From NCBI RefSeq assembly GCF_009600315.1, contig NZ_WIWC01000030.1:1-59580 (forward strand): DNA of 59,580 bases. The letters are read 5' to 3'. Position 1 is the stretch's first letter; the number at the start of each line of letters is the position of its first letter. Below, piece after piece: positions 18,371 through 27,399 of the stretch. The notes beneath the pieces were generated by a model. It searched no databases, had not been told where the DNA came from, and worked only from the letters and a program-made list of their open reading frames with translations. Both the position numbers and the translations under genes were made by a program. The DNA comes from Pseudomonas helleri. GTDB lineage: Bacteria; Pseudomonadota; Gammaproteobacteria; Pseudomonadales; Pseudomonadaceae.

Positions 18371-20074
18371 ATGATTGAAGTCACCGAGGTTTCCATTGCC
18401 CACCTGCGCGCGGCGCTTGAGTCCGGCCAGACCACAGCTGTGGAACTGGTGCAGGCTTATCTCGCGCGCATCGACGCCTATGACGCCCTCAACACGCCCA
18501 CCGCGCTGAACGCAGTCGTGGTGCGCAACCCTGAGGTGCTGGCTGAAGCGCAGGCGTCTGACGAGCGCCGGGCCAACGGCCAAAGCCTCGGCCCGCTGGA
18601 CGGTATTCCCTATACCGCCAAGGACAGTTATCTGGTCAAGGGCCTGACCGCGGCTTCGGGCAGCCCGGCCTTCAAGGACCTGATTGCCTACCGTGATGCG
18701 TTCACCATCGAGCGCTTGCGCGGTGCCGGGGCCATCTGCCTGGGCAAGACCAATATGCCGCCGATGGCAAACGGTGGTATGCAGCGCGGTGTGTATGGGC
18801 GCGCTGAAAGCCCGTACAACCCGGACTACCTGACGGCACCGTTTGCCTCAGGCTCGTCCAACGGTGCTGGCACCGCGACGGCGGCCAGTTTTTCGGCTTT
18901 TGGTCTGGCCGAAGAAACCTGGTCGAGCGGCCGGGGTCCAGCCTCCAACAATGGTTTGTGCGCCTACACGCCTTCACGCGGGGTCATTTCCGTGCGCGGT
19001 AACTGGCCGTTGACCCCGACCATGGACGTGGTGGTGCCTTTTGCCCGCACCATGGCCGACCTGCTGGAAGTGCTGGAGGTGGTGGTCGCCGCCGACCCGG
19101 ACAGCCGTGGCGACCTGTGGCGCCTGCAACCCTGGGTGCCGATTCCCAGTGTCGCCGGTGTGCGCCCTTCTTCTTATGCAAGCCTTGCGGTCAAGGCTGA
19201 TGCACTGGCGGGCAAGCGTTTCGGTGTGCCGCGCATGTACATCAATGCCGACCCTGAGGCCGGTACGTCCGAGGCGCCGGGCATCGGTGGCCCAACCGGG
19301 CAACGCATCATCACCCGCGCTTCGGTGATTGATCTGTGGCAAGCCGCGCGGGCAGCCATCGAAGCGCAGGGCGGCGTGGTGATCGAGGTGGATTTCCCGC
19401 TGGTGTCCAATTGCGAGGGCGACCGCCCTGGCGCACCGACCGTGTTTAACCGTGGTTTGGTGTCCAAGGAGTTCTTGCGCGACGAATTATGGGAGCTGTC
19501 AGCCTGGGCGTTCGATGACTTTTTGCGCGCCAATGACGATCCAAAACTGAACCGTCTGGCGGACGTCGACGGTGCGCAGATCTTCCCCCACGACCCCGGC
19601 ACCTTGCCCAATCGCGAAGATGATCTGGGTGCGGGCATGGACGAGTACGTGCGCATGGCCCAACGCGGCATCACCCCGTGGGACCAGATCAGCTCCTTGC
19701 CGGACGGTTTGCGCGGGCTGGAACAGACCCGTCGTGTCGACCTGGAAGACTGGATGGACCGGCTGGAGCTGGACGCGGTGGTGTTCCCAACGGTGGCCGA
19801 TGTGGCCCCGGCGGATGCCGACGTGAACCCGGTGTCGGCCGACATTGCCTGGAGCAACGGTGTGTGGGTGGCCAACGGCAACCTGGCGATTCGTCATCTG
19901 GGCGTGCCGACCGTCACCGTGCCGATGGGCGTGATGGCCGACATTGGCATGCCGGTGGGGCTGACGTTTGCCGGCCGTGCGTACGATGACTCAACGCTGC
20001 TGCGTCTGGCTTCAGCCTTTGAAGCGACCGGCAGCAAGCGCCTGATTCCGCCACGCACCCCGCCGTTGGCTTGA
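18371..20074 (+). CDS. Amidase-signature family hydrolase
   Basis: This 567-residue amidase-signature enzyme lies 4 bases after mhpT and is probably translationally coupled to it. The catalytic lysine lies in GIPYTAKDSY (near residue 84), the cis-Ser region in FASGSSNGAGTATAAS (near 160) and the nucleophile region in EETWSSGRGPASNNG (near 180). The last of these departs from the common GTDTGGSIRxPA spelling but keeps Ser and Arg in place. The ASNNG and YTPSRG stretches that follow fit the fold. The substrate is unknown. Context suggests an amide of a phenylpropanoid acid that would release an Mhp substrate, which is inference. Confidence 0.88.
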   Translation: MIEVTEVSIAHLRAALESGQTTAVELVQAYLARIDAYDALNTPTALNAVVVRNPEVLAEAQASDERRANGQSLGPLDGIPYTAKDSYLVKGLTAASGSPAFKDLIAYRDAFTIERLRGAGAICLGKTNMPPMANGGMQRGVYGRAESPYNPDYLTAPFASGSSNGAGTATAASFSAFGLAEETWSSGRGPASNNGLCAYTPSRGVISVRGNWPLTPTMDVVVPFARTMADLLEVLEVVVAADPDSRGDLWRLQPWVPIPSVAGVRPSSYASLAVKADALAGKRFGVPRMYINADPEAGTSEAPGIGGPTGQRIITRASVIDLWQAARAAIEAQGGVVIEVDFPLVSNCEGDRPGAPTVFNRGLVSKEFLRDELWELSAWAFDDFLRANDDPKLNRLADVDGAQIFPHDPGTLPNREDDLGAGMDEYVRMAQRGITPWDQISSLPDGLRGLEQTRRVDLEDWMDRLELDAVVFPTVADVAPADADVNPVSADIAWSNGVWVANGNLAIRHLGVPTVTVPMGVMADIGMPVGLTFAGRAYDDSTLLRLASAFEATGSKRLIPPRTPPLA

Positions 20075-20083
20075 TGCCACGTC

Positions 20084-20216
20084 CGTAGCAGCTGCCGAAG
20101 GCTGCGTCCGATTGCGCAGCGATCGTAAATCCAGAAAACGCGGTGCGACAGGCAAAACGCGTTAGCTGGATTTACGACGACTGCGTCGCCGAACGCAGCC
20201 TCCGGCAGCTGCTACG
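20084..20216. repeat. REPIN between amidase and DUF1302 gene
   Basis: The arms are CGTAGCAGCTGCCGAAGGC and GCCTCCGGCAGCTGCTACG. The core contains ACGCGTTAGCTGGATTTACG, which is also found inverted in the 16908 element. It lies between two convergent genes and may also act as a bidirectional stem-loop 3' end. Confidence 0.88.
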
Positions 20217-20226
20217 CCATTCAGGG

Positions 20227-21864
20227 TCAGAACGTGTATTTGCCGTTAAACGACACGTAGTCGCGGTCGGACAGCGTTCGCCCTTGCGCGATGTTGGCCG
20301 AACTCAAGTACGCCACATAGGTCAACCCCAACTGGAAGTTGCCCAGGTATTTGAAGTCGCCGCCCACGGTCAGGCGTTTCTCGGCGCGGCCCAGACCCGA
20401 GTAGGCACTGCCGTCGATGTTTTGCGTCCAGGTCGCCTTGGTAGTCAGGTCCCAGCCATTGAATACGCTGGGGTGATCAAAGTACGCACCGATTCCCAAC
20501 AGGCTCGACCCGCGTGTCTGGCCGTCATACACAAACTTATTGAACGTGCCGTCCGTCCCCTCCCCGCCGCCGGTAATGGTCAGGTCATCGACGCCTTGAA
20601 TTCGCTGATGCACCACTTCGGTCATCAAGGTGGTTTGCTGAGCCATAAAGGTCGGCCCAATCATGTACACGGCATTCAGGTTGCCTTGCCACACTTGCCC
20701 GCGGGCCGGTGCGCCATTGCTCAGGTACACCGCTGCGCCGTCGCGATAGCTCAGGTCACCGGCAAACTGCACCGAATCGCCCACCTTGGTGGTAAAACTC
20801 ACGCCAGTCAGTTTGATGTTGTCGAAGTAACCCAACTGGTAGCTGGGGCCATTGCCGTTACCGCCGACTTTGCCCAGCGATGAATAGTGGGTCTGCCCGG
20901 TAAAGTCGAAAAACAGGGCCGGTACGCGGTCGTGATAGCGGTAATGGAACAGGCCGATTTCGGTGTTCTGGGTCAACCGATAACGCGTGCCAAGCCCCCA
21001 CTCGCCACTGTCGCCGGGTTTGACTGAACCGCCATAGCCCACGGCGCGAAACTGCGGGTCGGGCAAGCTTTCAATAATCCCCGGCGCCAACCGATAGAAC
21101 TCGGCGCCGGGGCCAAAGGTGTCACTGCCAAAGTAGTCACCCACCGGATTGAGCAGGGTTTCTTCCCATTTGTATTGGTAGAAACCGAGCAAGGCCAGGT
21201 CTTCGTTGATCGACCAGGAGCCGGACACTTGTCCGACTGGCAGGTAGGCGTCTTTGGCTTCGGTGCCCGGCACGTTGAATTTGGTCGAATCGACCGGCGC
21301 CTGCCCCTGAGAGATGTTGGGCCAGAACAAGCTTTCGCCCCAGGCCACCAGATGCCGCCCGGCCTTGAGCGACAGATACTGGTCGTCATTGACCGTGAAG
21401 TCGCCATACACGTAGGCATCCAGCAGGCGCGCCTTGCTGCCGCTGAGCTTGCGGGTATCACTGATGAATTCGTCATAACGCCCGGTTTTGTTAACCGTAT
21501 CGGGCGAGTCGTTGGCGTTGCGCTGATGGTAGACCTCATCGTAGAAATGGCTGCCGCGCAGTACCGCACCGAGGTTTTCATGCTTGAGCATCAATTCGCC
21601 AAACACACTGACCCGGTTGTTGATCAGCGAGCCACGCTTGAAGTTGCGCGTGGCGTCGTCGTAATTAAGGTTGTTGAGGTATTCGCTGTCGGGTTTGACG
21701 GTTCGCATCGAGGCGGTGTAATTGACCGTCAAGGTGGAGTCCAGGGTGGTGTTATCACCGAATTCCAACGTCGGCAAAGCCACTGCAAAGGTGCTCAACC
21801 CGCTCAGAAAACCGGCCCCCAGCACACGGCTGACAGGCTTGATGCGTGTGTACGGCGTCAACAT
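20227..21864 (-). CDS. DUF1302 family outer-membrane beta-barrel protein
   Basis: This 545-residue protein begins with a signal peptide (MLTPYTRIKPVSRVLGAGF..., cleavage probably after VALP or nearby). It continues as alternating amphipathic strands and ends in Phe (GKYTF), as outer-membrane barrels do. DUF1302 proteins occur next to DUF1329 and RND genes in clusters for hydrophobic substrates, where a role in uptake across the outer membrane is suspected. The ATG at 21864 is directly preceded by AAGGAGC. It is the last of three leftward genes (RND, DUF1329, DUF1302). Confidence 0.88.
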   Translation of the reverse strand: MLTPYTRIKPVSRVLGAGFLSGLSTFAVALPTLEFGDNTTLDSTLTVNYTASMRTVKPDSEYLNNLNYDDATRNFKRGSLINNRVSVFGELMLKHENLGAVLRGSHFYDEVYHQRNANDSPDTVNKTGRYDEFISDTRKLSGSKARLLDAYVYGDFTVNDDQYLSLKAGRHLVAWGESLFWPNISQGQAPVDSTKFNVPGTEAKDAYLPVGQVSGSWSINEDLALLGFYQYKWEETLLNPVGDYFGSDTFGPGAEFYRLAPGIIESLPDPQFRAVGYGGSVKPGDSGEWGLGTRYRLTQNTEIGLFHYRYHDRVPALFFDFTGQTHYSSLGKVGGNGNGPSYQLGYFDNIKLTGVSFTTKVGDSVQFAGDLSYRDGAAVYLSNGAPARGQVWQGNLNAVYMIGPTFMAQQTTLMTEVVHQRIQGVDDLTITGGGEGTDGTFNKFVYDGQTRGSSLLGIGAYFDHPSVFNGWDLTTKATWTQNIDGSAYSGLGRAEKRLTVGGDFKYLGNFQLGLTYVAYLSSANIAQGRTLSDRDYVSFNGKYTF

Positions 21865-21963
21865 GCGATGCTCCTTTTTATTGTTTTTGTGCTCATGTGC
21901 AACGCTGCGCAGCCGACTGCTCACAGGCCGGGCCTGTGGCAGTCATGACGTGCGCAGTGGGGG

Positions 21964-23346
21964 TTATTTGCCTGCGCGGCGAGCGGCTTCAGGGCCGAAG
22001 TCACCCGGCCCAATCCCGCCTTTGTTGAGGATGTAGCCGTCGCGCTGTTCGTTGATCAGGTTGAAGGCCAGGTAACTGCCGGCGTTCAAGTCGTGATAAA
22101 GGCCAACGCCGGCTTGCCAGGTCTGGGTTTCGGGGGCGTAGAAGTAGTTGACCATCGAGGTGCGCCACAGCTCGCCACGGTTGTCGTAGTTGTCACCCAT
22201 GATCGGGAACCAGGTGTCTTCGTCGATGTACATCGTGCGCTTGCCATACAGGTGGCGGTTGCCGGGCTTGAGCACGCCTTCAAGTACCCAGACCCGATGC
22301 AGCTCGTAGCGCATGTTGTCGGGGTTGATATGACCGGGGGTCAACATGCTCGCGTATTTGAGGTTATTGGCATGCAGACGCGCCGTGTTGTACGGGATGT
22401 ACAACTCTTTTTTGCCGACGATGTTCCAGTTGTAGCGCTGCGCCGAACCGTTGAAGATGCGCACTTCATCGACCGTGATCGAACCGCCGGAGCCGGGGAA
22501 TGCCATGTCGAAGCCATAGCCCGGTGATTGACGAACGCGACGGGTGCCGGGGTCGTAGCGCCAGCTTTGGCGAGGCTCGGTCTTGTCGTTCCAGTACTCG
22601 GTGCCGGTGTTAATTTCGCCTTTGTCGCGTTGCGGCAGCAGGGTTTCGTTCAGGTAAAAGGACGAGTTGCCGGTGGTGTCACCGATCTTGCCCGGCGCCA
22701 GGCCCGGCGCCAGGTTGCGCGAGTGCACGCGGCCCCAGTTGATATTGCCGCCCTTTAGTACATAGGCGTTGTCGGAGGTGTATTCCTCGGTCCAGGCCCG
22801 CACGGTGAACAACGAGGCATTTTTCAGCAGTTCGATGCCGCTTTGCGGGATGGGAAACGCCACGCCGCCGGTGCGTGCCACGACCCCTTCGCCATCGTCC
22901 ACCAACTTGGCCATCGTGGCGTTTTCCAGTGCGGCTTTGCACACGCTGTCGGCGAAACGGAAGTCGCGGTGCGAGGGGTAAATCGGCATGCGGAACGTTG
23001 CCGGGTAGAGCTTGAACAGGGCTTTCTGCCCTTCGGACAAATGCGCGCCGTATTGATCGAGGTTTTGCGCGGTGATCACAAACAGCGGTTTTTCGTTGGG
23101 GTACGGGTCAATCGGGTGCTTGCCCGTGCCTTCAAACGTGATGCCGGGCGGCGCGCCCAGCCACTGGCCGCTGTAGGCCGGGATGGTGCCCTCGGCATTG
23201 CCTTCTTTTTGCGCGCCGACGCAGGTCAGGTCTTTGCCCAAACGGGCAATCTGATCGGCGGGTGCCTGAGCGAGCGTCAGGGCGCTGTAACTGTGTAAGG
23301 CCAGAGCGACTGAGAGCCAGCCGCCCATCTGAGAGAGTCGTCGCAT
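21964..23346 (-). CDS. DUF1329 family periplasmic/outer-membrane protein
   Basis: This 460-residue protein has a signal peptide (MRRLSQMGGWLSVALALHSYSALTLAQA) and then the DUF1329 body, with recognisable stretches such as AYSGQWLGAPPG, TARLHANNLKYASMLTPGHINPDNMRYELHRVWVLEG, and KRTMYIDEDTWFPIMGDNYDNRGELWR. The fold is related to LolB-type lipoprotein carriers. It lies 99 bases upstream of the DUF1302 gene and is separated from the RND gene by a REPIN. I chose the ATG at 23346, after AAGGAGA, because the longer frame begins inside the REPIN. Confidence 0.9.
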   Translation of the reverse strand: MRRLSQMGGWLSVALALHSYSALTLAQAPADQIARLGKDLTCVGAQKEGNAEGTIPAYSGQWLGAPPGITFEGTGKHPIDPYPNEKPLFVITAQNLDQYGAHLSEGQKALFKLYPATFRMPIYPSHRDFRFADSVCKAALENATMAKLVDDGEGVVARTGGVAFPIPQSGIELLKNASLFTVRAWTEEYTSDNAYVLKGGNINWGRVHSRNLAPGLAPGKIGDTTGNSSFYLNETLLPQRDKGEINTGTEYWNDKTEPRQSWRYDPGTRRVRQSPGYGFDMAFPGSGGSITVDEVRIFNGSAQRYNWNIVGKKELYIPYNTARLHANNLKYASMLTPGHINPDNMRYELHRVWVLEGVLKPGNRHLYGKRTMYIDEDTWFPIMGDNYDNRGELWRTSMVNYFYAPETQTWQAGVGLYHDLNAGSYLAFNLINEQRDGYILNKGGIGPGDFGPEAARRAGK

Positions 23347-23384
23347 GGGGGGTCTCCTTGTTATTTTTGTCGGTAAAGCAAAAC

Positions 23385-23519
23385 CCCGTAGCAGCTGCCG
23401 AAGGCTGCGTTCGGGCGCGAAGCGGTCCTGATGCGAACCACTCAATCTGTCGATATGGATGCGTTAAGCGCTTCACGGCCGCTGCGCGCCCGAACGCCGC
23501 CTGCGGCAGCTGCTACGGG
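23385..23519. repeat. REPIN overlapping the 3' end of the RND gene
   Basis: The arms are CCCGTAGCAGCTGCCGAAGG and CCTGCGGCAGCTGCTACGGG. The element spans the stop codon of the upstream leftward RND gene (23442-23444) and supplies its last codons. It separates that gene from the DUF1329 gene. Confidence 0.88.
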
Positions 23520-25880
23520 TGATTTGTCTACCACCAACGGCTTGCCCAGGTTGAACCACGCAGCCAGCGCCGGTAGCAGGAAGATCGCGCCCAGCACGTT
23601 GACCATGAACATGAAAGCCAGCAGTAAGCCCATGTCGGCCTGAAATTTGAGCGGGGCAAACACCCAGGTGCACACCCCCAACGACATCGTCAAAGCCGTG
23701 AACACCGCCGCCGTGCCGCGTTGGCACATGGCCCGGTAGAAGGCTTCGCGCAGGTTCTGGCCCTCGGCCATTTCATGCTCGATGCGCTCGTAGAGGTAGA
23801 TGCCGTAGTCCACCCCCACGCCGACACCCAAGGCCATCACCGGCAAGGTGGCGACTTTGAGGCCAATGCCCAGCAGCGCCATCAAGGCGTTGCACAGCAC
23901 CGCGACTATCGCCAGTGGCACCAGAATGCACAGCACTGCGCGCACTGAGCGGAAGGTCAGCAGGCAGAACAGCGCCACCGAGATAAACAAGGCGGCCAGC
24001 ATCACCACTTCGGCTTGTTTGACGGCTTCATTGGACGCCGCCATCACCCCGATATTGCCGCCTGCCAGTTTGAAACTCACACCCGGTACGTGGATGCCGT
24101 TAATGATGCGTTTGGCTTCGCTGAGCACGTGGGCTACGGTGGCGCCTTCATGGTCAGTCAAAAACACCAGAATCTGCATCTGCTGACAGCCGTCGGTCAC
24201 CAGCCCGGAATCCGGCGAATAGGCGTAGGCGCCCTGCTGCAAGCCCTGAGATGAGCCGGGTATGGCAGCCCAGCGCGGGTTGCCTTCGTTGTTGCCGGCA
24301 ATCACCTCTTTACTCATGCCCGCCACGCTTTGCACCGACTGCACGCCGGGCACCTCGCGCATCTTGAAATCGAAGGTTTCCACCGCACGCATCACGGCCG
24401 GGTCAAGGCAGGCTTCGCTGCGATCGCTGACGGTCAGGAACACTGACAACACGTCCAGCCCAATGGAGTAGCTGCTGATAATCGCCTGGTTGTCCTGGTT
24501 GTAGCGCGAGTCTGCGCGCAACTCGGGGGCACCGGCACCGATGTCGCCGGTGGCCAGATCCCGAGCTTTGTAGGCCCCCGCTGCCAGCAATATCAGGCTG
24601 ACAGCAAACACCCACAAGGCCGGACCGGGCGTGGCCAGTGCCGATAAACGCCACCACAGCGGGTGACGCTGCTCGTTGAGACGTACGCGGGCCGTCATCA
24701 GGCGAGGCTCAAGGTGCACGTGGGCGATGATCAGCGGCAGCATGATTTTATTGGTGATGATCATCAGCATGACGCCGATGCAGGCAGTGATGCCCAGCTC
24801 ATGGACGATAGGAATGTCGATCAGCATGATCACCCCGAACCCCAGCGCGTTCATCAGCAGCGCCAATGCGCCGGGGATGAATATCGTGCTGAAGGCCGCC
24901 TTGGCGGCCGTCACCGAGTCACTGCCTGCGAGCACTTGCTGCTTCCAGGCATTGGTCATTTGCACGGCATGGGACACGCCAATCGAGAAAATCAGAAACG
25001 GCACCAGAATCGACATAGGGTCGATCCCCAAACCCAGCAGAGGCAGCAGGCCAAGCAGCCAGATGACCGGCAACAAGGCGACAAACAAGGCCACCACCGT
25101 CAAGCGTAACGAGCGTGAGTACAGCCACAGCAACACGCCGGTGATCACAAAGTCGATGGCGAAAAAGCCCATCACAGTGTTCAGTCCTTCGACGACATCC
25201 CCCACCAGCTTGGCAAAGCCGACAATGTTAATGTCGATGTCAGCGCTGCTGTATTTGCTTCGAATGTCTTCAAGGCGCTGGGCAATTTGCACATAGTCCA
25301 CCGGCTGCCCGGTTTTGGGATCAACGTCTTGCAGGTCGGCCCGCACCATCGCCGACTTCAGGTCATTGGCCAGCAGGCGGCCGATTTGCCCGGAACGGGC
25401 CGCGTTGCTGCGCACTTGCTGCAGGTCTTCGGGCGTCGCGGCATATTGCGGCGGCACCACCAGATCGCCGACATAGCCCTCTTCAGTGATTTCGATATAG
25501 CGCACGTTGGGGGTAAACAGCGAGGTCACACTGGGGCGGCTGACGCCCGAGATATAGAACACGTCGTCCGTGACCTGTTGCAGGGTTTGCAGGAACTCGG
25601 GGTTGTAGATATCGCCCTCGCCCTTCCAGTGCACACTGACCAGCAGGCGATTGGCGCCGGTAAAGATCCGGCTGAAATCCAGAAAGTTGAGCATGTACGC
25701 ATGGCGCACCGGGATCTGTTTGTTGAAGCCGGGGTCGAGCCGTACCTGAGTGGCGCTGTAGCCCAGCGCCAGGGTGATCAGCAGAAACAGTCCGAGCAGG
25801 GGCTTGCGGTGGGCGAGCAGCCGCTCGGCACACTGGTTGACCAAACGCTGCGTCAGGGTGAGTTCAGGCGCAATGCTCAT
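23442..25880 (-). CDS. MMPL/RND-family transporter
   Basis: This 812-residue inner-membrane protein has the RND layout: TM1 near residue 30, a large periplasmic domain, TM2-6, TM7, a second periplasmic domain and TM8-12. Family stretches include VPFLIFSIGVSHAVQMTNAW and ALGVGVGVDYGIYLYERIEHE. It belongs to the hydrophobe exporter-3 type found beside DUF1302 and DUF1329 proteins. The ATG at 25880 (MSIAPELTLTQ) is preferred to 25898. The recognisable domain ends near PALAAWFNLGKPLVV; about 25 further residues are encoded by the REPIN. Transport direction and substrate are unknown. Confidence 0.9.
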   Translation of the reverse strand: MSIAPELTLTQRLVNQCAERLLAHRKPLLGLFLLITLALGYSATQVRLDPGFNKQIPVRHAYMLNFLDFSRIFTGANRLLVSVHWKGEGDIYNPEFLQTLQQVTDDVFYISGVSRPSVTSLFTPNVRYIEITEEGYVGDLVVPPQYAATPEDLQQVRSNAARSGQIGRLLANDLKSAMVRADLQDVDPKTGQPVDYVQIAQRLEDIRSKYSSADIDINIVGFAKLVGDVVEGLNTVMGFFAIDFVITGVLLWLYSRSLRLTVVALFVALLPVIWLLGLLPLLGLGIDPMSILVPFLIFSIGVSHAVQMTNAWKQQVLAGSDSVTAAKAAFSTIFIPGALALLMNALGFGVIMLIDIPIVHELGITACIGVMLMIITNKIMLPLIIAHVHLEPRLMTARVRLNEQRHPLWWRLSALATPGPALWVFAVSLILLAAGAYKARDLATGDIGAGAPELRADSRYNQDNQAIISSYSIGLDVLSVFLTVSDRSEACLDPAVMRAVETFDFKMREVPGVQSVQSVAGMSKEVIAGNNEGNPRWAAIPGSSQGLQQGAYAYSPDSGLVTDGCQQMQILVFLTDHEGATVAHVLSEAKRIINGIHVPGVSFKLAGGNIGVMAASNEAVKQAEVVMLAALFISVALFCLLTFRSVRAVLCILVPLAIVAVLCNALMALLGIGLKVATLPVMALGVGVGVDYGIYLYERIEHEMAEGQNLREAFYRAMCQRGTAAVFTALTMSLGVCTWVFAPLKFQADMGLLLAFMFMVNVLGAIFLLPALAAWFNLGKPLVVDKSPVAAAAGGVRARSGREALNASISTD

Positions 25881-26025
25881 CGCAGCCTCGCACAGCAAAT
25901 GAAAAGACGATGGCGCCCATGCACACGATCCCTCGCAGATTTTTATTGTCAGGGATCATCAGGCGCAGTTGTGCCTGGAACATCGTCCATAAGGCTTAGG
26001 CTGTTTGAAGGGGGAAACGCGGACT

Positions 26026-26201
26026 CGTAGTCGCTGACAAGGAACGAAGGCTGCGATCGAGCGCGAAACGCTCGCAAAACGGGACAACGTGGTGTATCTG
26101 AACCCACACCCGACCATCGCGGCAGGGCTGAGACTTTGGCTGGATGGTTTTACGACGGCTGCGCCGCCAATCGCAGCCGTCGTTCCTCGTCAGCGACTAC
26201 G
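26026..26201. repeat. REPIN, second arm type
   Basis: The arms are CGTAGTCGCTGACAAGGAACG and CGTTCCTCGTCAGCGACTACG, with inner GAAGGCTGCGATCGAG. This arm type differs from the TAGCAGCTGCCGAAGG type but is shared with the half element at 161-213. It occupies most of the 330-base gap between the RND gene and the next leftward gene; nothing else is evident there. Confidence 0.82.
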
Positions 26202-26211
26202 CGCGACAGGG

Positions 26212-26775
26212 TCATTCTTTGCTGGGTTTGAACTTGAGCACACCTTTGGGCCAGGTAGCTGCCTTCTTGGTGATCGCCTTCAGGGTTTTGGTCAAGCCGC
26301 CTTCCAACTGCTGGTTTGCCGCAAATACCAGCATGACCGTTTGACCTTCCTTGAACACAACGCCTTCACCCTCGGGCGAAATGACATAGGCATAGTCGCC
26401 AATGCCATAAACCGTCATTTTGATTTCACGAAACTTGATGTCGAATTTGCCGCCTTCACGACTGGGCAAAACGGCGGCGCTGAAATGATCACCGACTTTA
26501 AGCTTGAGACCGGGTTTGTCATCGACCACCAACGCTGTTTCAGTGTCGATCTCGGCGATGTAAATACCTTCCGCCGTTTGCTCGGTGACATAGACAAAAC
26601 GGGAGTGGAACAGCTTTACCAACCGAGCCCGCAAGTCACCCAAAACGAATAACGCATGCATCTCCAAATTGCTGACTGCCAACGAAAAACCCTCGAAACC
26701 TGAAGTGAAACCACCTGAAAAATCAAGGCAGCAAAAAAAGGCATCAGCCACGTAATGAAAAAATTCGAGTACCAC
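26212..26775 (-). CDS. Hypothetical protein
   Basis: This protein of about 187 residues has no domain I can name. The N-terminal 50 residues are aromatic-rich (FFHYVADAFFCCLDFSGG) and may be membrane-associated. The rest looks like a beta-rich soluble domain (YVTEQTAEGIYIAEIDTETALVV, FDIKFREIKMTVYGIGDYAYVISPEG) and the C-terminus is Lys-rich (GVLKFKPSKE). I chose the GTG at 26775 because AGGAGA lies 5-6 bases upstream; a frame to 26817 is also open. In the first 150 bases another frame also encodes a plausible hydrophobic helix, so a sequencing or natural frameshift cannot be excluded. Confidence 0.6.
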   Translation of the reverse strand: MVLEFFHYVADAFFCCLDFSGGFTSGFEGFSLAVSNLEMHALFVLGDLRARLVKLFHSRFVYVTEQTAEGIYIAEIDTETALVVDDKPGLKLKVGDHFSAAVLPSREGGKFDIKFREIKMTVYGIGDYAYVISPEGEGVVFKEGQTVMLVFAANQQLEGGLTKTLKAITKKAATWPKGVLKFKPSKE

Positions 26776-27148
26776 AATGTCTCCTGACTGCTGGAGTCGG
26801 GAGACAAGAAACATCAAGACTAAAGGATCCGCACTCTGATTACCCCGGCGAACAGACGCCAGTCACTGAAGGAAATCAGCCTGAACCTGCACGTAGAAAA
26901 CGGATAAAAAAAATCAGTCGGGCCGGCATTCTACCGGCCATGCACGCAGATGGGTATAAACATCCTCATCCGAGTCGAGCATTTCTGGCATTTTTTGCCA
27001 CTTGACCCTTCAAATGACCCGGCATTCGTCGCGCACATCAGTTAACTGCGCCACACACCATCAACTACTGCCATACTCGCCGAAAAAATCGACTTGGCCC
27101 ATGAAGCCGGGTTCGCCGGGCTCCATTACCTATAAGGGAACGTGACAC
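26776..27148. other. Intergenic stretch without a recognised gene
   Basis: Apart from a short GC hairpin (GGCCGG 26920-26925 with CCGGCC 26933-26938) preceded by an A-run, I see no gene or known element. The hairpin with the A-run would read as a weak leftward terminator, but no leftward gene ends there. Confidence 0.5.
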
Positions 27149-27379
27149 GTGACGGAATTTGATATTGGCGAGTTTTTCATCCACGGAGACGTCAGAGAAG
27201 TCGAAGGCGAGTTTCAGGCCGTGATCGTGATGCGGGCCAAGCCACCGCTGACCACGGTCACTTACCACCAAGTCGAAAAGGATCGCTGGTTCAAGACCGC
27301 TGATGGCGCCAAAACGGCGGGTCTTGAATCCGCCCAGGCATTGAAAAATGCAGTCGATGCAGGTGCCCTCAACGCTTGA
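27149..27379 (+). CDS. Small hypothetical protein
   Basis: This 76-residue protein starts at GTG, about 10 bases after AAGGG. It is mostly polar, with a beta-like stretch (GEFQAVIVMRAKPPLTTVTYHQVEKDRWFKT) and a C-terminal helix (SAQALKNAVDAGAL). No domain was recognised. It converges on another small gene (27400-27618) with a 20-base gap. The good start signal and balanced composition support a real gene; the function is unknown. Confidence 0.6.
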   Translation: MTEFDIGEFFIHGDVREVEGEFQAVIVMRAKPPLTTVTYHQVEKDRWFKTADGAKTAGLESAQALKNAVDAGALNA

Positions 27380-27399
27380 CTCCACCCGGATGCGCTGGC

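Noticed and set aside
26920..26938. Intrinsic terminator on the minus strand
   Set aside because: The hairpin and A-run look right, but no leftward gene ends upstream of it, so it was not called as a terminator.
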